From Paguma larvata (lineage: Eukaryota; Chordata; Mammalia; Carnivora; Viverridae): a stretch of 64,000 nucleotides of DNA. Numbering within the stretch: the first letter of the stretch is position 1; the number at the start of each line of letters is the position of its first letter. The notes below the pieces were generated by a model. The model did no database searches, was not told where the DNA came from, and saw only the letters and a list, made by a program, of their open reading frames with translations. Shown piece by piece: positions 39,966 to 52,790 of the stretch. Location: assembly GCA_030068075.1 (NCBI GenBank), contig CM057826.1, positions 99,437,804 through 99,501,803 of the forward strand, given 5' to 3'. A program made the position numbers and the translations under genes.

Positions 39966-41681
39966 GATCAGGTGGGAAAGGTGCCATCAGGAAGGCCAGC
40001 TGGGAGAGACTGGAGCACAAATGGCTGGTCTTACAGGAAGCAGCTGGTACTACTAGTATTTAGCTGACTGTTACCACACAGGAATGTGAACCCAAATTTA
40101 CCAAACCTTCCAATTTTCAGAGAGAAGCTGTAAACCCAGATTTTTATGGGCCATTTCTCAATTACTAAATTCTGGCAATTAATTCAACATTTTTTGAAAC
40201 CTGGGTTAGGCCATGTAAGTGTGATGACCACCGGTTTAGGTGATGCCTTACATCATAAAATTAAGTGGACCTCAACAAAAAAAGGACACCCAAGAGGACA
40301 ACTAGCTTGTCGGAATCTCAAATTGCTGGTGTAAAGGCCTGTGTATTTTCAATCTTCTGTTCTCCACAGCACCAAACACTGCAGGCATTCAACAGCTAAG
40401 AAATGGTAATGGTTGAGATACCAATACTATCAAACTCTAAGGAGTTTTGCCTAATAATTTCATTTTTTCTCTTTCCTGCCCTGATACCTGAAATGCTGGG
40501 CAGGGGGAGGGGAGGTGTTGAGACAGGCAATCGATCCCTGAATTACTTAGCTTAAGATCTTCCACTTTGGTGAGTTGACTAGATTAAATACATATCAAGA
40601 GAAAAATGAAAAAAAAAATGGCTGCAATGCTTCCTAGCAGGGTGAGAATTCATGAGGCCTCCAGTACTATACTTCTCATTCTGGTGTTTCTGGGCTTGAA
40701 CAAGCCATTAACCATGTTGAAGTCGTACAAAGAGTGATGATTTACTGATAGTACCCCAGAGAACGTGTCGGATCATAAACACCCGTACATACCCCACGTT
40801 CTCTGTTCACAATCTATTCTCTGGGCATCCCTGTCTAATCTTTTAATGTCTGAATCCTCATAAGTTGTTGGGGATAAGACTCAACAAAACAACCAGTATG
40901 AGATACAAGGGAATGAGCCACCTTTGTGGTAGTTTCAGCCAAATTTTACCCAATATCTGCTCTCAAAGTCCCTTGAAATAAGAAGCTGGACTTCAGAAAG
41001 TTACAACACAGTAATCTCAGTTGAGGCGATAAAATGTGAAACAGAGAAGCAAATGTTTGGGTATTTTCTTGAATACAAGGGCCAGTTTTTTGTTTTTGTT
41101 TTTGTTTTTTTGGTGTAACCCCGGCACCTCATGGACTTACTGGTACGTAGTGGGTACTTGGTAAGGAGGAAAGCCTGGAAGTTTAAAGGAAAGAGTACAA
41201 ATTCCTAGATTTGTGACCGTTAGAGCAATAGTATGCAAGGGCTATTCAGAAAGAGCCTCTGAGGGTCAGAGGAGGTCAAGCCAGAGTTGGGGACACAGCA
41301 GCAGGGCCACCCAGGATGCCAGTCTACAAGTGGTGCTAAAACATCAGCAGGCATGGAGCAACTGGAAAACCACGTCCAAGGAAAAATAAACTTGGATGCT
41401 GATATCCGACCATATAAAAAATGACTTGGAAATGGATCATAAGCCTAAACATTGAAGAGCAGACACTACAAAACTCCTAGAAGAAAATATAGGCTTAGAA
41501 GAAAAGATTTCTTAAAAATTAGGATACAACTATGAAAGAAAAAAAATCAAACCGAACATCAAAAATGAAAAGTTTTGCTCTTCAAACGACACTGTTACGA
41601 AAATAAAAAGCCACGCCTTGGGAGGAATATTTAATGTTAAACATATATCCAACAAAGGACTTTTATTAGAGTTCATTAGGA

Positions 41682-41894
41682 GGAGTACCTGGGTGGCTCA
41701 GTCAGTTAAGCGCCCAACTCTTGATTTCAGCTCAGGTCATGATCTCACGGTTGGTGAGTTTAAGCCCCATGTTGGGTTCTGCACTGACAGCGTGGAACCT
41801 GCTTGGGATTCTCTGTCTCTTTTTCATTCTCCCCCTCCCCTGCTCACAATCTCTCTCTCTCTCTCTCTCAAAAGTAAAATAAACAAACATTTAA
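41682..41894 (+). mobile_element. Feline-type SINE inserted in an L1 remnant
   Basis: Complete copy with TACCTGGGTGGCTCAGTCAG head, (CT)n and an AATAAACAAACATTT tail. It is flanked by AGAGTTCATTAGGA (41668-41681) and AGAATACATTAGGA (41895-41908), a target duplication with two mismatches. It splits L1 ORF2-like sequence. Confidence 0.94.
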
Positions 41895-41964
41895 AGAATA
41901 CATTAGGAAGCCTCACAACACAGTAACAAAAAAGCAAACAACAGTTTCTAAAAATGGACAAAAG

Positions 41965-42158
41965 TGGGGCATCTGGCTGGCTCAGTCAGTTAAGCATCCA
42001 ACTCTTGGTTTCAGCTCAGGTCATGATCTCAGGGTTTGTGAGTTGAATCCCTGTGTGTTGGGCTCTGTGCTGACAGGGCAGAACCTCTCTCCTTCTCTCT
42101 GCCCCTCCCCTGCTTGCACTTGTTCTCTATCAAAAATAAATAAAATAAACATTTTTTA
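41965..42158 (+). mobile_element. Feline-type SINE, left member of a pair sharing one target sequence
   Basis: Slightly shortened body ('GCTGACAGGGCAGAACCTC' lacks the usual repeat of AGCCTGGAGCC). It is flanked by exact AAAATGGACAAAAG copies at 41951-41964 and 42159-42172. A third near-copy follows the next SINE. Confidence 0.94.
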
Positions 42159-42172
42159 AAAATGGACAAAAG

Positions 42173-42382
42173 AGGGATGCCTGGGTGGCTCAGTTGGTTA
42201 ATCATCTGATTTTGGCTCAGGTCAAGACCTTGCAGTTCATGGGTTTGAGCCCCGCATCAGTCTCTGTGCTGACAGCTCAGAGCCTGGAGCCTGCTTCAGA
42301 TTCTGTATCTCCCTCTCTCTCTGCCCCTCCCCTGCTCATGCTCTATCACTCAAAAATAAATAAAAACATTAAAAATTTTTTT
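42173..42382 (+). mobile_element. Feline-type SINE, right member of a pair sharing one target sequence
   Basis: Full body with GCCTGGGTGGCTCAGTTGG head and CAAAAATAAATAAAAACATT tail. The left flank is AAAATGGACAAAAG (42159-42172) and the right flank is AAATGGACAAAA (42383-42394). After it the L1 ORF2-like sequence resumes. Confidence 0.94.
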
Positions 42383-42914
42383 AAATGGACAAAAAATTTA
42401 AAAACTTTACCAAAGAAGATATATGGATGGCAAATTAAGTCATGTGTAGAAACTAAACATCTTTAGTTATTACAGAAACACAAATTAAAACCACAGTGAG
42501 AAGGGACTCAAATAGAATCTTGTATGCTAATGTTCACAACAGCACTCTTTACAACAGCCAAAGCTGGGAACACCCAGTGTGTAGCAACTAATGAATGCAG
42601 GTACAAAAATGGTAAATCCATATAATGGAATACTATTTGGCCATAAAAAAGGAATGGAGCTCTGATACATGTCACAGTGTGGATAAGCCTTGGATACATT
42701 CAGTGTAAATTGAAGGTTATTTCATCCTAGCTCTGAAAAAGCCTTCTTGAAACATCCCAGCCATCCAGTGGAGTATACCCTCCCCAGTGACCAGTGTGTT
42801 TGTATCCCCCACCTCAGGAACCTTCTCCCTGGTACTGTCTTCCTCTTACTCTCTAACTTTCTTTCGCATGTCCTCTGTGAAGCTCCCAACTTTAATTAAA
42901 AATCTTCTACCAAG

Positions 42915-43128
42915 TGGGTTGCCTGAGTGGTTCAGTCGGTTAAGTGTCCGACTTCGGCTCAAGTTGTGATGGTCTGTTAGTTGGAGCCCCTTGTCATGCT
43001 CTGTACTGTCATAACAGCGTGGAGCCTGGAACCTACTTCAGATTCTATGTCTCCCTCTTTCTCTGCCCCTCTGTGACTCATGCTCTATCTCTATCTCTAT
43101 CTCTCAAAAAAACTAAATAACATTAAAA
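42915..43128 (+). mobile_element. Feline-type SINE with 17-bp target duplication
   Basis: Head GGGTTGCCTGAGTGGTTCAG, variant body, (TCTA/CT)n and A tail. It is flanked by AAAAATCTTCTACCAAG (42898-42914) and AAAAATCTTTTACCAAG (43129-43145), one mismatch. Confidence 0.94.
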
Positions 43129-43282
43129 AAAAATCTTTTACCAAGCTTACAGGATACTTAGCCTTCAGCTTTCTGAGCTAACATCACATTCCAAGCTTGC
43201 CTCTTAGAGACTAAAACTTAATCACCTTGTTTAGACTTGGGTGATACAAGATTTTCTGCATCACCATTTACAGACTCTCTTT

Positions 43283-43294
43283 CACACACACACA

Positions 43295-43331
<37 letters not shown>
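43283..43331 (+). repeat. (CA)n microsatellite
   Basis: About 24 CA units with one T interruption at 43301. Confidence 0.97.
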
Positions 43332-43334
<3 letters not shown>

Positions 43335-45884
43335 TACATCGTGTGTTAACTGTTAATTCTGATTTCTTTCTCAGAGGATCACCTTTTCCCAACCTTCTGG
43401 AACCACCTTTCTCCAACACAGTCAACCCACTTAGATCCATAAGCATCTGCCAGTTGAGCTAAGAAAACAATTCAGAAACATTCTACCATCCTTTTTTTTT
43501 TATTTGAAAATTGAGCTTGCATTTGAAAAGTGACAAGTGTAAATACAATGAAGAGCAAGCAAATAAATTATATTTCTTGATGATTCAAATAGCTGGAAAT
43601 TTACCCCATAGTTGATTATATTCCGCCCAGGCTTGGAGTACTGGCACAAATTGTTAGGGTGCTGTTACAGCTGTCTGGGTAAAAGGATTCACTTAAATAT
43701 GCTCGTGTTGGCCCTGCCAGCATAAAAATTAAGGGCAAAGTCACACCGACAGATAATGAGCCCTTTATCAAGGAAACTGTGTTGGACAATCTCACTGCTC
43801 AGAAAGAATTTTTCAAAAGAAACCCTAGCCTTTGTTCCCTCCACTGGAGGAGATCCAGAACTGTCAGAGCTTCTGACAGAACCTAGCCCGAGTATTCAGA
43901 CAGCCTTGCAGAATAAAGGAAACACATTACCCTCAGCCTCCCCAATCACACAGCCTTTTCTCTGGGTCTTGCCAAGCTGTGTATGCAAAGGAAACACTTT
44001 AGATCAGGTAGGCTGGATTCCGACAGTACCTATTTTTCTAAAATTGGTTTGAGTCTTATTTAACACTCAAAATCCTTGGTGGGTGGACGTATCATAATAC
44101 TAACAAAGGTTTCCTTTCTTCGGTTATGAATAAAATGCATCCTGAAGGAAAGACTGCTTATAATTTAGGATGTTTTACAGGGTATCAGTTTCTTCAAGCA
44201 CTCATGTCTTCTGTTTTCTGTTTCAAGCGGGCTGTGTTTACGATGGCTTTTGTAATGGATTTCAGTGTTTCAAGAGGGTTTGCACATGAACTGTTCTATG
44301 TGATACATCGGCTTTGGGTTGTGGGCACAGCGCGTGTCGTGATTACCATTTTACAGGCTCAGAAAGGCTTTGTGATTTGACCAGGGTCCCATCGATGGTG
44401 AGCACCAGAACCAAGTCTCCACTTGGGCCCTTTTGCCTCGAGTAGTCCCTGCTGTCTCACCGTTCAGTGATACCTCCCCGCTTTCCGGTCACGATGCCCC
44501 TTATCCTGAATTTGTGATATGCTACTTCAAGGCAACTTTCAGTCTAACCGCTGTGATTACCAACTCATCTATCATCACCACCAATCACAGAAAAACTCTG
44601 AAAGGGCTCCCAAAGCATCTGGGCTCATCAATGGAGAATTTCAGACCTCTGGGACCTGCCTGGTCTCTCTCTTTGGGGAATCCTGATTTAGAAAGCAGCC
44701 AAGTGCCTTTATGCCTATAGCTTACCTCTCTCATTTTCAAATAAAGACACTGAGTCCCAGAGAAGTTAGGTTGTCTCTGTGTTACCAATTTAGTGGATGC
44801 TCCAAGTCACCAGCCGCTGAGGAACAGCATCGGGACAAGTACCTAAGTCTGCCTCCTCGAGTCGGGCTCAAGCCACACGGCTGTAGCTTGTGGTCTCACT
44901 GGCACCATCTCAATTTAGCTGGTGCCTGGTAAATACTGGCCAATGTAACAGGCACTGGGGAGTTAGTAAAGAAAAGATTTATGACTTTTATGCATGCTTG
45001 TGGGTCTGTCAACAAACCCTTGTAAAAGATTACTAATCTCATGCATAATTGAGGCACTGTGCCACTTGAGAAATAGGGGAAACCATGCAGGCTTGATGAC
45101 GCAATCTAAGGCAAAACTTCTTCAAACCTGAAATGCTAAAAAGTTCTTGACCATGCAGTTCTGTGGCAAAGGAGCTGGCAATTCTGGCTATTTTTTTGTT
45201 GTTGTTTTGTTTTTAATCGTGGAATTCAAAGGGAAAAAAGAATACACGTCTGTTCCCCAGCCATTTCCCTGACGATGAATGTCAGCACACGCATGGCCCC
45301 TGGTGCCCACCAATACCTCCTTGCTATAATCCACACTGGACCCCATTAAAACTGTATCCTAATATTCTCATTGGGGGAATGTTCTCTCACCAATCCCTGC
45401 ATAATACTAACAACCCAGTGGCACTAAATGTGAAAAACCCACTCTTCTCCCTAACGTGAGGCTCAGTACTTTGACAGAGGTGGTTCTGCCATGTTTTTCC
45501 TTGTTCATTCTTTCTTGGAAAGGGGTTCCAAAGCCTCCTGGCTTACCAACAAGCTACCTGCAGGAAGTTACAGGACCATCTATGTTTACATGCAAAGCAT
45601 ATCACACAAGTGGGGCTAGAGCTGCACATTTGAGGCAGGCCAAGTTGATGTGCTTTTGCTCTGGTAAGAAGCTTTGAATGGATCTATGACTTTTCACCAG
45701 TATAAAGTTCACAAATGGAAAAGTTTCCTTACAAGGATAGGTGTTTCTTCACCTGGCATGAGTGACTCCTGCCCTATTACCACCTCCCTGCAGAAGAGGC
45801 TATTGGGCCAAGCTCATTAACAGAAAAATACTGTGCAGAAACACAAAATGAACCTGAAAAGAGGGAGACTAATATAACTAACAG

Positions 45885-46075
45885 CACTTATTATAAAGTG
45901 AGCACTGGTCCAAGTGCTTTACACGTGTGAATGCGTTCAGTCACCACAACCACTCTATGAGTTACCTATAGTATCATTTCTCTCATTTTACAGATGAGGC
46001 AACTGTGGCATGAAAAGGCTGGGTAGCTGGCAGAGCTGAGCTTGGAACTTAAGCAACTTGGTTCCAGAAGGCATT
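45885..46075 (-). mobile_element. MIR relic
   Basis: AAGTGCTTTACACGTGTGAA, CATTTTACAGATGAGGCAAC, then GGGTAGCTGGCAGAGCTGAG. A well-preserved reverse MIR. Confidence 0.72.
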
Positions 46076-46389
46076 AGCAGGGGTGTGGAAACTGTACCCT
46101 GCAGGCCAACTCCAGCCATCACCTATTTTTGTCAAGTTCTCTTACCAATGGCTATTTTCACACTACCATGGGCACATTAGTGCTGGTCACAGGGACTATA
46201 TGGCTCACAAAGCCTAAAGTATTTACTCTCCGGCTCTTGACAAAAAAAGTGGGATGACCCTTGCTCTGACTTATACCTGGGGAAGAAGAAAGACTGTCCA
46301 TCTCACACCTTTTAAAGATACGAATACACCTGAAGGCTGCTGTTATAGAGGCTAGCAATTTAATATCTGGAAGAAAGGTTAGTATCTAC

Positions 46390-46510
46390 TTCTTTCCCAT
46401 GTGTTTTAAAGATGAGAAAATGGAAGTCTGGGATATGAGAAAATTAGCCCTAGATTACACTGAGCGATAATAGCAGAACCAGGTCCAGAATCCGAATCCC
46501 CACCACACAA
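46390..46510 (-). mobile_element. MIR relic
   Basis: AAAGATGAGAAAATGGAAGT and CAGAACCAGGTCCAGAATCC form a short reverse MIR core. Confidence 0.45.
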
Positions 46511-47134
46511 TTCTGCTGTGTTTGAGAGAATACTTCAATTATCAGTTAAACCTTAGCAGAAATTAGTTGAAAATGAGTTGAGAACAAGAATTATAGGTAC
46601 CATCCAGCAGATGGAGAAGGACGTTAAAGATAAGTATAGAGGGTCCAAAAGGGGGAGAACACTGTCCTTGCTGATAAAGAGAACAAGGGCACCCCAGGCA
46701 AACTGTACCCACTTCACAACCTTGTCAAGGGCCAGGCCTGGCAGGGCCACCCAAGCCTGCCCAGACTCCCAGCCCCAGGCTCCTCTCTCAACTAATGGAG
46801 ATTGTCTATTGGACACTCAAGAATAGATTAGTTTATAAATGTTATTAACCACGGTATTTCTTTAGTCCTAACTAGATGATACATTTCTTGAGGGAAATTC
46901 CAAAGGTCATGGACTCATGAAGTATAGAGTCTGCAAAGAAGGCCACACCCTGGGAAGTCAGAATGGAAACACTGGCCGGATTACTTCCTAGTAGTTTTCA
47001 AGGCCCATCCGTGAGAAAGCTCATGGAAGATCTTTATTTATGATCATTTTCATCACCAGTAATGTGCACGGTCCTCATCCTCTCTTGGAGCTTCAAAAGA
47101 AAACACTGTCAAAATCAGCTTCTCCTCATCTAGC

Positions 47135-47179
47135 ATGACTTCTCATCCAGCATCTCCTTCATGACTTCTCATCCAGCAT
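47135..47179 (+). repeat. Direct repeat of 19 bp, 26-bp period
   Basis: ATGACTTCTCATCCAGCAT occurs at 47135-47153 and 47161-47179. A small local duplication with no known function. Confidence 0.85.
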
Positions 47180-48874
47180 GTTTTCCTTGATCTCTTAGGA
47201 AACAAAGTACATATTTTCCCAAAAGCAGCTGAAATCTCAACTCTTGCTACTTCTCTGGGCTTTGGGGAGTCTCAGTGTTAATCAGATACTAATGACAATC
47301 AAAGGAGCTAGGATTTGTTATGTAATTTTCCACCATCAGAAATGCAAATGGTATTTAAAATCAGTGTGCTTCAGAGCTCCTGCGCAGCTTTGTTGAATCA
47401 GCTTGAAACTTTCTAATTGAAATAATACACAAATACAAGTGTCCTAGAATTCATCACTGTCCAATATAAGGTTTCAGAAATTTTGGAGACTTCAGATTCC
47501 AGAGTAACAGCAGTCCAGAGAGACGGAATATTTTATAACATTATCAACCTGCTTAGAATTGTTTTCAGTTAGAGCTTGTGGTTTGCATATTTTAATTTGA
47601 TCAACTGGGATGTCTTGGCAAACCTGTACTTTTCCAGGACTTGCTGCCCTGGTCCTATCACAATTACCAAGGACTATCACTGAGAGCATCCATTGCAGTC
47701 ACAGTTAAGTGGGGTAAATGAATTAGTGTGGGCTGATCATAACTTTTTCTTCAGGTCATACTTCCTGGCCACAGGTAATTGGTCCAGAGCATGATACCTG
47801 GCCCAACAGAACCAATGAGTTCCTTCCTCAGGATTCTGGAGTTTGTAATGAGAGTCAGGACAGCTTCCCTGAAGTCTGAGCTCAGAAGCTCCATAAACCT
47901 ATCAGATGCTATCAGTAAACGTCTGAAGCTATCAGTCACCAGTTCTTTTATGTTGACAAGGAAAGTGATGGAAGCTGGTTTGTGAGGAAAGAGAAAGAAG
48001 GACAAAGCAGATGTGCAGAGAAGAACTGAGGAGAGATACCATTAAGTCATGAGCTCGTGATCTTAGTTTTTCTTGGAACCAAGGCTTTTATAGCCTTACA
48101 ATAAAATGTTTTTTTAATTTAAGCTTATTGGAGTGAGGTTTCTGTCATTTGGCACCTAACATCTCAAGGAATCTACAACATGAGAGATTTTAAGAAGATG
48201 GAAAGGAAACAACTTTACTAGGAAAATGTGTGGAAGGCTTATTTACTCATCAGTAAGCTTCTTCAAGTTACAATCCAAGGAGGATCAATTAAGCCAATGA
48301 CTTGAATTTAGTATTGAGCAGTCGTCTGTGGTTGTTGCTATTGTTTGTTTCATTTCAATACATAATAAATAGCAAGGATTTGGGAGTGACACCTCGAAGA
48401 CCTAGAGAAAGGAGAAGTAAAGCACAAGATGAAACAAAGGCAGATTTCACCTGCCAAAACTGAACCACTGCCATCACTCTAACCACGTCTGGTTCTGGTC
48501 CTTGCTGCTATTCCAACAAATAGCATGGTTATGCAGCCTGCTGTATAAGCAGAACCCTGTTAACCCTCCTCTCTCTTTTCCCCCTACACAGAGTCCATGA
48601 TTTCATCATGCCCCCAGTCCCAGAGGTTTAAAGCAAACAGAAATCTCTCATATTTACCCATCTCTTTTCATCTCTATTGTTGCTACCTCACCCCAAAGTT
48701 GCACCATTCAGCAGTCACTGAACTGGTCTCCCTTCTCAGGAGAGACCTAGCTTTGCTAACTTGGCTTCTGGCCAAAGGATACTTTCTGCAATATAAATCT
48801 GATGATGGCCTTCATCTCCCCCTAAACACACAGAGTACACACATTCTCTTTTAAACATCTTGTGGTTTCCCATG

Positions 48875-49065
48875 GCTGGAGGGTCTTCATTTCCAATCAA
48901 ATCACCTGGAAGCTTTGAAAACAAAAAACAAAGCACAAAACAAAAAAACTGATGCCTGGGTCTCCGTTCTAGAAGTTCGGATTTAATTTTCTGGAGATTC
49001 TCTTATCAGTGTTTCTAAAATGCTCCCCACGTGATTCTGATAAGAAGCCAGCCTTGCAAAAAATG
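48875..49065. mobile_element. MER5-like hAT transposon relic with A-rich insert
   Basis: ATCAAATCACCTGGAAGCTT, GATGCCTGGGTCTCCGTTCT, then GTGTTTCTAAAATGCTCCCC fit MER5-type order. An AAACAAAAAAC-rich stretch interrupts it. Confidence 0.45.
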
Positions 49066-49299
49066 GGCTAGGTATACAGGCTGACATCCTTAACGTGGGC
49101 TGTGCAGTCTTATCCCTGCTTACTTCCCTTCCCCCTTCCTATACCACATCCCTGTCCTCTGTCTTCCGGGCACGCTGGCCTTCTTTCGGTTCCTCAGAAT
49201 CACCACACTCCTTCCTGCTTGGGTACAGGGACTCTGACCAGGTTCTTCTTGGGACACAGTCTCCTTTTTCTCCAGACCTGCCCTTTGTACCACACCTCC

Positions 49300-49525
49300 T
49301 TAGAAAAGGCTGCCCGGGCCTCCTTGATTAGGTCAACTCCCCACTCAGGACTCCTCAAACTCTTCCTGTACAGCACCAGTCATGGTATGACTTTATAGGA
49401 TGTGTCATTCTGTGAATAACGATGGTTTTCCCCAGTAGACTATAAACTCCGTGTGGGCAGGGCCACGTTTGCTTTGCTCACCACTGCGTCTCTAGTCCCC
49501 GGCCTATACCAGGAAGAGAAGGCCT
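49300..49525 (+). mobile_element. LINE2 3' tail
   Basis: TAGACTATAAACTCCGTGTG, then GGCAGGGCCACGTTTGCTTT and CACTGCGTCTCTAGTCCCCG is the well-known L2 3' end. Its left limit is unclear. Confidence 0.6.
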
Positions 49526-49984
49526 TCTTTAGATGTGGATGAGGACCAAGTAAGAGAAATGGGACATTTCCTGACAGCAGGCCATCTGGCTGTAGAAATG
49601 AAAATTCTACACACAGATTTTTTTTTGTTACAAAAGCAGCAGAAACTTCAAAGGGAAACCTAAGTCTTGAGTGGAATAGACAGTGCTATATGTCAAGGGG
49701 CATGTGGTTGATGACGGGTTGGAGGGTGGACAGGGAGAGGTGTGAAAAAAATCTCAGGACAGGTGAAGGGTCTGAAGGAGAAGACTCTGACCCCTCCAAG
49801 TCTCCTCTTCCGGTTTACTCCTCTAGACTTCTGCCTATGGCTTAAGCGGCATGGCCTGAAAACAGAAAAGGAGAACATATATGCCCAACAGTCCTGTGGG
49901 GTCATTGGAGTGGACTGCATGTTTGTTTGGGTGGCAGAGATAGAAATCACCCAACTGGACATCTAGAGTGGTGGTTAGACTTGA

Positions 49985-50215
49985 AGCAGACTCCCCTGTT
50001 TCAAATTTCTGTAGGGAGCTCTGCTACTTACTTGCTATGTGACTTTAGAACAAGTTACTTATGTACTCTATGCTTCTGTGTCCAGACTGTAGCATAAGAG
50101 ACTCTAACAGAACGTACCTCACAGAAGGTATAGAAGATTATATAATCTCTTTAGCCAAGTAATTACAAATATAATGGATTCTAGCTAATACAAGCACAAA
50201 TTCTAGCCCGCAAGC
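49985..50215 (+). mobile_element. MIR relic
   Basis: CTCTGCTACTTACTTGCTAT, GTGACTTTAGAACAAGTTAC and CGTACCTCACAGAAGGTATA match sense MIR order. Confidence 0.65.
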
Positions 50216-50480
50216 CTTCTTCAGCCATTGTTTTTATAATTTTATTCCTGCTCTAAGAACTCTACAAGGTTCCCCATTTTTGCTTCTGTGTTGGCAGGTC
50301 TGTAGTGAAAGGTCTGGAACTGCATGCTCTTAGCCGCTGTGGCACACAGCCTCCACCCTGCAAGTCAAACTTTCTACCATCAAATGAGAAAAAGCTACTG
50401 GTTTCTGAATAAGATCTAAGTGCAACATACTTACGATTTCTGAATTTTCAATAAGTCATAATTGTGCTAGTCACATTGAA

Positions 50481-50859
50481 TTGGAGGAATGATGGTTCAT
50501 TCTATATGTCAGCTGGACTGGGCCATGGGATCCCATCCAGTCAGTGAGTATCTGACCAGAACAAAAAGGCTGACTCTCCCACCAGTAAGAGGAAATTTCC
50601 TCCTGCCCGACCACCCTGAGCTGGGATGCTATCTTTTTCTTGCCTTCAGCCTCAAACTAAAACACTGGCCCTTTCTGAGTCTGGCTTTTGGACTGGAACT
50701 GTACTATCGGTTCTCCTATTCTCAGGCTTTTGGACTCAGACTGGAACTAAACCATTGGCTCTCCTGGGGTCTCCAGCTTGTCAACAGCAAATCTTGGGAT
50801 TTATAAGCCTCCATAATCACATGAGTCAATTCTTTATAATAAATGTTTTTCCATATGTG

Positions 50860-50897
<38 letters not shown>

Positions 50898-50935
50898 TCT
50901 GTTTGGTCTCTGGAGATCCCTGACCAAAGACAAAG
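50481..50935 (+). mobile_element. MaLR-type solitary LTR relic containing a (GT)n tract
   Basis: Starts near ATGGTTCATTCTATATGTC and TGACTGGGCCATGGGATCCC, includes AGAACAAAAAGGCTGACTC, and ends with CCATAATCACATGAGTCAAT then TAATAAATG. A (GT)n run and TCTCTGGAGATCCCTGAC follow. The middle contains two related 'TTTTGGACT..GGAACT..GGCTCTCCT' units. This matches an old non-autonomous ERVL-MaLR-like LTR by recollection. Non-coding; subfamily name uncertain. Confidence 0.65.
50862..50895 (+). repeat. (GT)n microsatellite
   Basis: Seventeen GT units inside the 3' end of the MaLR-type LTR. Confidence 0.97.
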
Positions 50936-51879
50936 AGCTTAGGAAAAAGCCTTAGTAAAGCTTTTTCTGCCTTAGTAAATTTGGGATGCCAAATGCATGA
51001 CTTTTTTTCATGCTAACTAATATTCAGAGGATTTAAGAGAAATACTCAACATTGTGAACATGAGTCACTCGCTATTCAGTGCTGTGGGAAAGAAAAGGGG
51101 AATTAGCATGTATGGAGTACTTATTAGCTAGTCGCTTCCAGAAACCGCAATTTGATGAATTAAAGCAGTAACTACTGACCTAAGAAATTAGCTTAAGAAC
51201 AGGTCCCAGGCATTAGTTCTCTGATTTGTCTTTCCCATTAAATATAGAGTTAACTAAATTGGAAAAGCCTCTTCTACAGCCCAGACACAGGCTAAGGTGA
51301 CAGCCTTCTCTTGCTTAAGCAAAGGACAGTTGTTAAGTAACTGAATGGCAATGTTAAAAATGCTCTTCTTTCTGACAAACTGCATCTCTGTGATGCAGAA
51401 AAGGCTTGATATTCAGCCTTCAAGACCCACAGCAGCTGGGAGGACTGTTTTACCATATCGCAATACCACAGTGGTCACTCCCTGAACAGACGATAGGACC
51501 CTGTCCCAGACTGAGGCAGGCTCAGGGACATCTCCATTTCCTCATAGGCCTTTTGTAAACCACAGGAAGCTTTCCAGACTCAGCAATGCCCCAGATGTAG
51601 AAACTACAAGATTTTGGTGGAAGACATGAGAAAGAGTCACAAGAAAACTTTCTGACCTGTATCTGAAGAGAGCCACTTGAGATGCTTATGGTTCCCCGAT
51701 GCAATCTTTCTGAGATTTTCCCTGTCTGCCCAATGGAATGGCTAGAAAGGACGAGGAGGAAACAGTCTCTCACCTCATATATAAAAAGATCTGAACCTCA
51801 GTGACCCTTCAATTTTTGATACAGTCATAATTCTGAACAGTGACTGACAAAATGTTTTGTAATGGAAAAGATGCAATGG

Positions 51880-51975
51880 CTAGAATTTAGGAATAGAGAT
51901 TCTACCTCTATCATTTAGTTTAAGTCACTTAACTTCTCTGTGCCTTGGTCGTAAAACTGGGGTGGGGTGAGGATG
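51880..51975 (+). mobile_element. MIR core relic
   Basis: TTTAAGTCACTTAACTTCTC, then TGTGCCTTGGTCGTAAAACT. Short sense MIR core. Confidence 0.5.
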
Positions 51976-52539
51976 GCTGGGAAGGTGTGGGGGAGGGTGG
52001 GACCACAGGATTTCTGAGACTCCTTGACCTTTAAAAATCTACGTTTTTCTGTTATCTCTGTATTAGAGTGGTGTTATTAGCACGCTAAGTGTTTCAACTT
52101 AAGAAAGGTAAGAATTTGTTGGCCACAAAGTACCTTCTTCATTTGGACGGCAGGGTTCTGAGTTGGTTAGCCATCTGTTTAGTTTAGCAAATTCTGTGGA
52201 GTATTTGCTAGAGAAGAGAACCATGCTATCCTCTGGACGTACAAAACGAACTCACAAACTTGTGGAGTCTTGAGGAAGATTCAGATTACTAGTCTAAGAT
52301 AATATACACTAATGTGTTATTCTTAAAGAAAAACACAAAAACACGTAGGGCAGTTTAAGAATGTCTTTGATATTCCTTCTACAAAAGGGGTCAATGCTAG
52401 CAACTCATCTGTAAGCAACTGAGTCTTGCGGCAGTGATGTTCCATTATGTCAGAGGTTAGGGTAGAAAAGGCTTCTGTCTGGTTCTTTTCGGACAATCAG
52501 TGTGGCAGAAGCCATCTACCAGGGGGCAAGTCTGACCAC

Positions 52540-52790
52540 CCTGAGGCCACCATGCTGATGCAAGTGCTCTGTTAACTACTCCTGCTGGGCTCGCATGGGA
52601 CTCTTCAACCATGGGGCTGTGAGAAAGCACAGGGGAGCCTCTGATGACAGCAGCCTTGCTAATATCTGAACTGCCCACACTGAGCTCTTCCTGAATTCCC
52701 AGCCCACAAGACGGTGAGCAGAATAAAGTGGTGTGTGCAGCTATTGGTTTGGGGTAATTTGTTATGCAGCAATAGTAACCTGAACAATAT
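52540..52790 (+). mobile_element. MaLR (MLT1-type) LTR 3' part
   Basis: The end GGTTTGGGGTAATTTGTTAT followed by GCAGCAATAGTAACCTGAAC, preceded by CAGCCCACAAGACGGTGAGC and an AATAAA signal, is the classic 3' end of MLT1/MST-type LTRs. Degraded, non-coding. Confidence 0.7.

Larger units (their letters stand above)
41335..42725 (+). mobile_element. LINE-1 ORF2 3'-region remnant split by three SINEs
   Basis: L1 ORF2-like pieces occur in order: GAAAATATAGGCTTAGAAG and TTTTGCTCTTCAAACGACAC near 41480-41595, ACCAAAGAAGATATATGGA near 42408, and AATGGAATACTATTTGGCC near 42630. The reading frame is broken by indels and by internal loss between the pieces, so it is a dead fossil. Three SINEs interrupt it at 41682, 41965 and 42173. 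Confidence 0.85.

Noticed and set aside
43241..43462. Thr/His repeat protein
   Set aside because: Product of the (CA)n microsatellite.
47740..48010. Possible LTR or DNA-transposon relic with opposed ORFs on both strands
   Set aside because: A few words resemble old repeats, but I could not place it in a family with enough confidence to list it.
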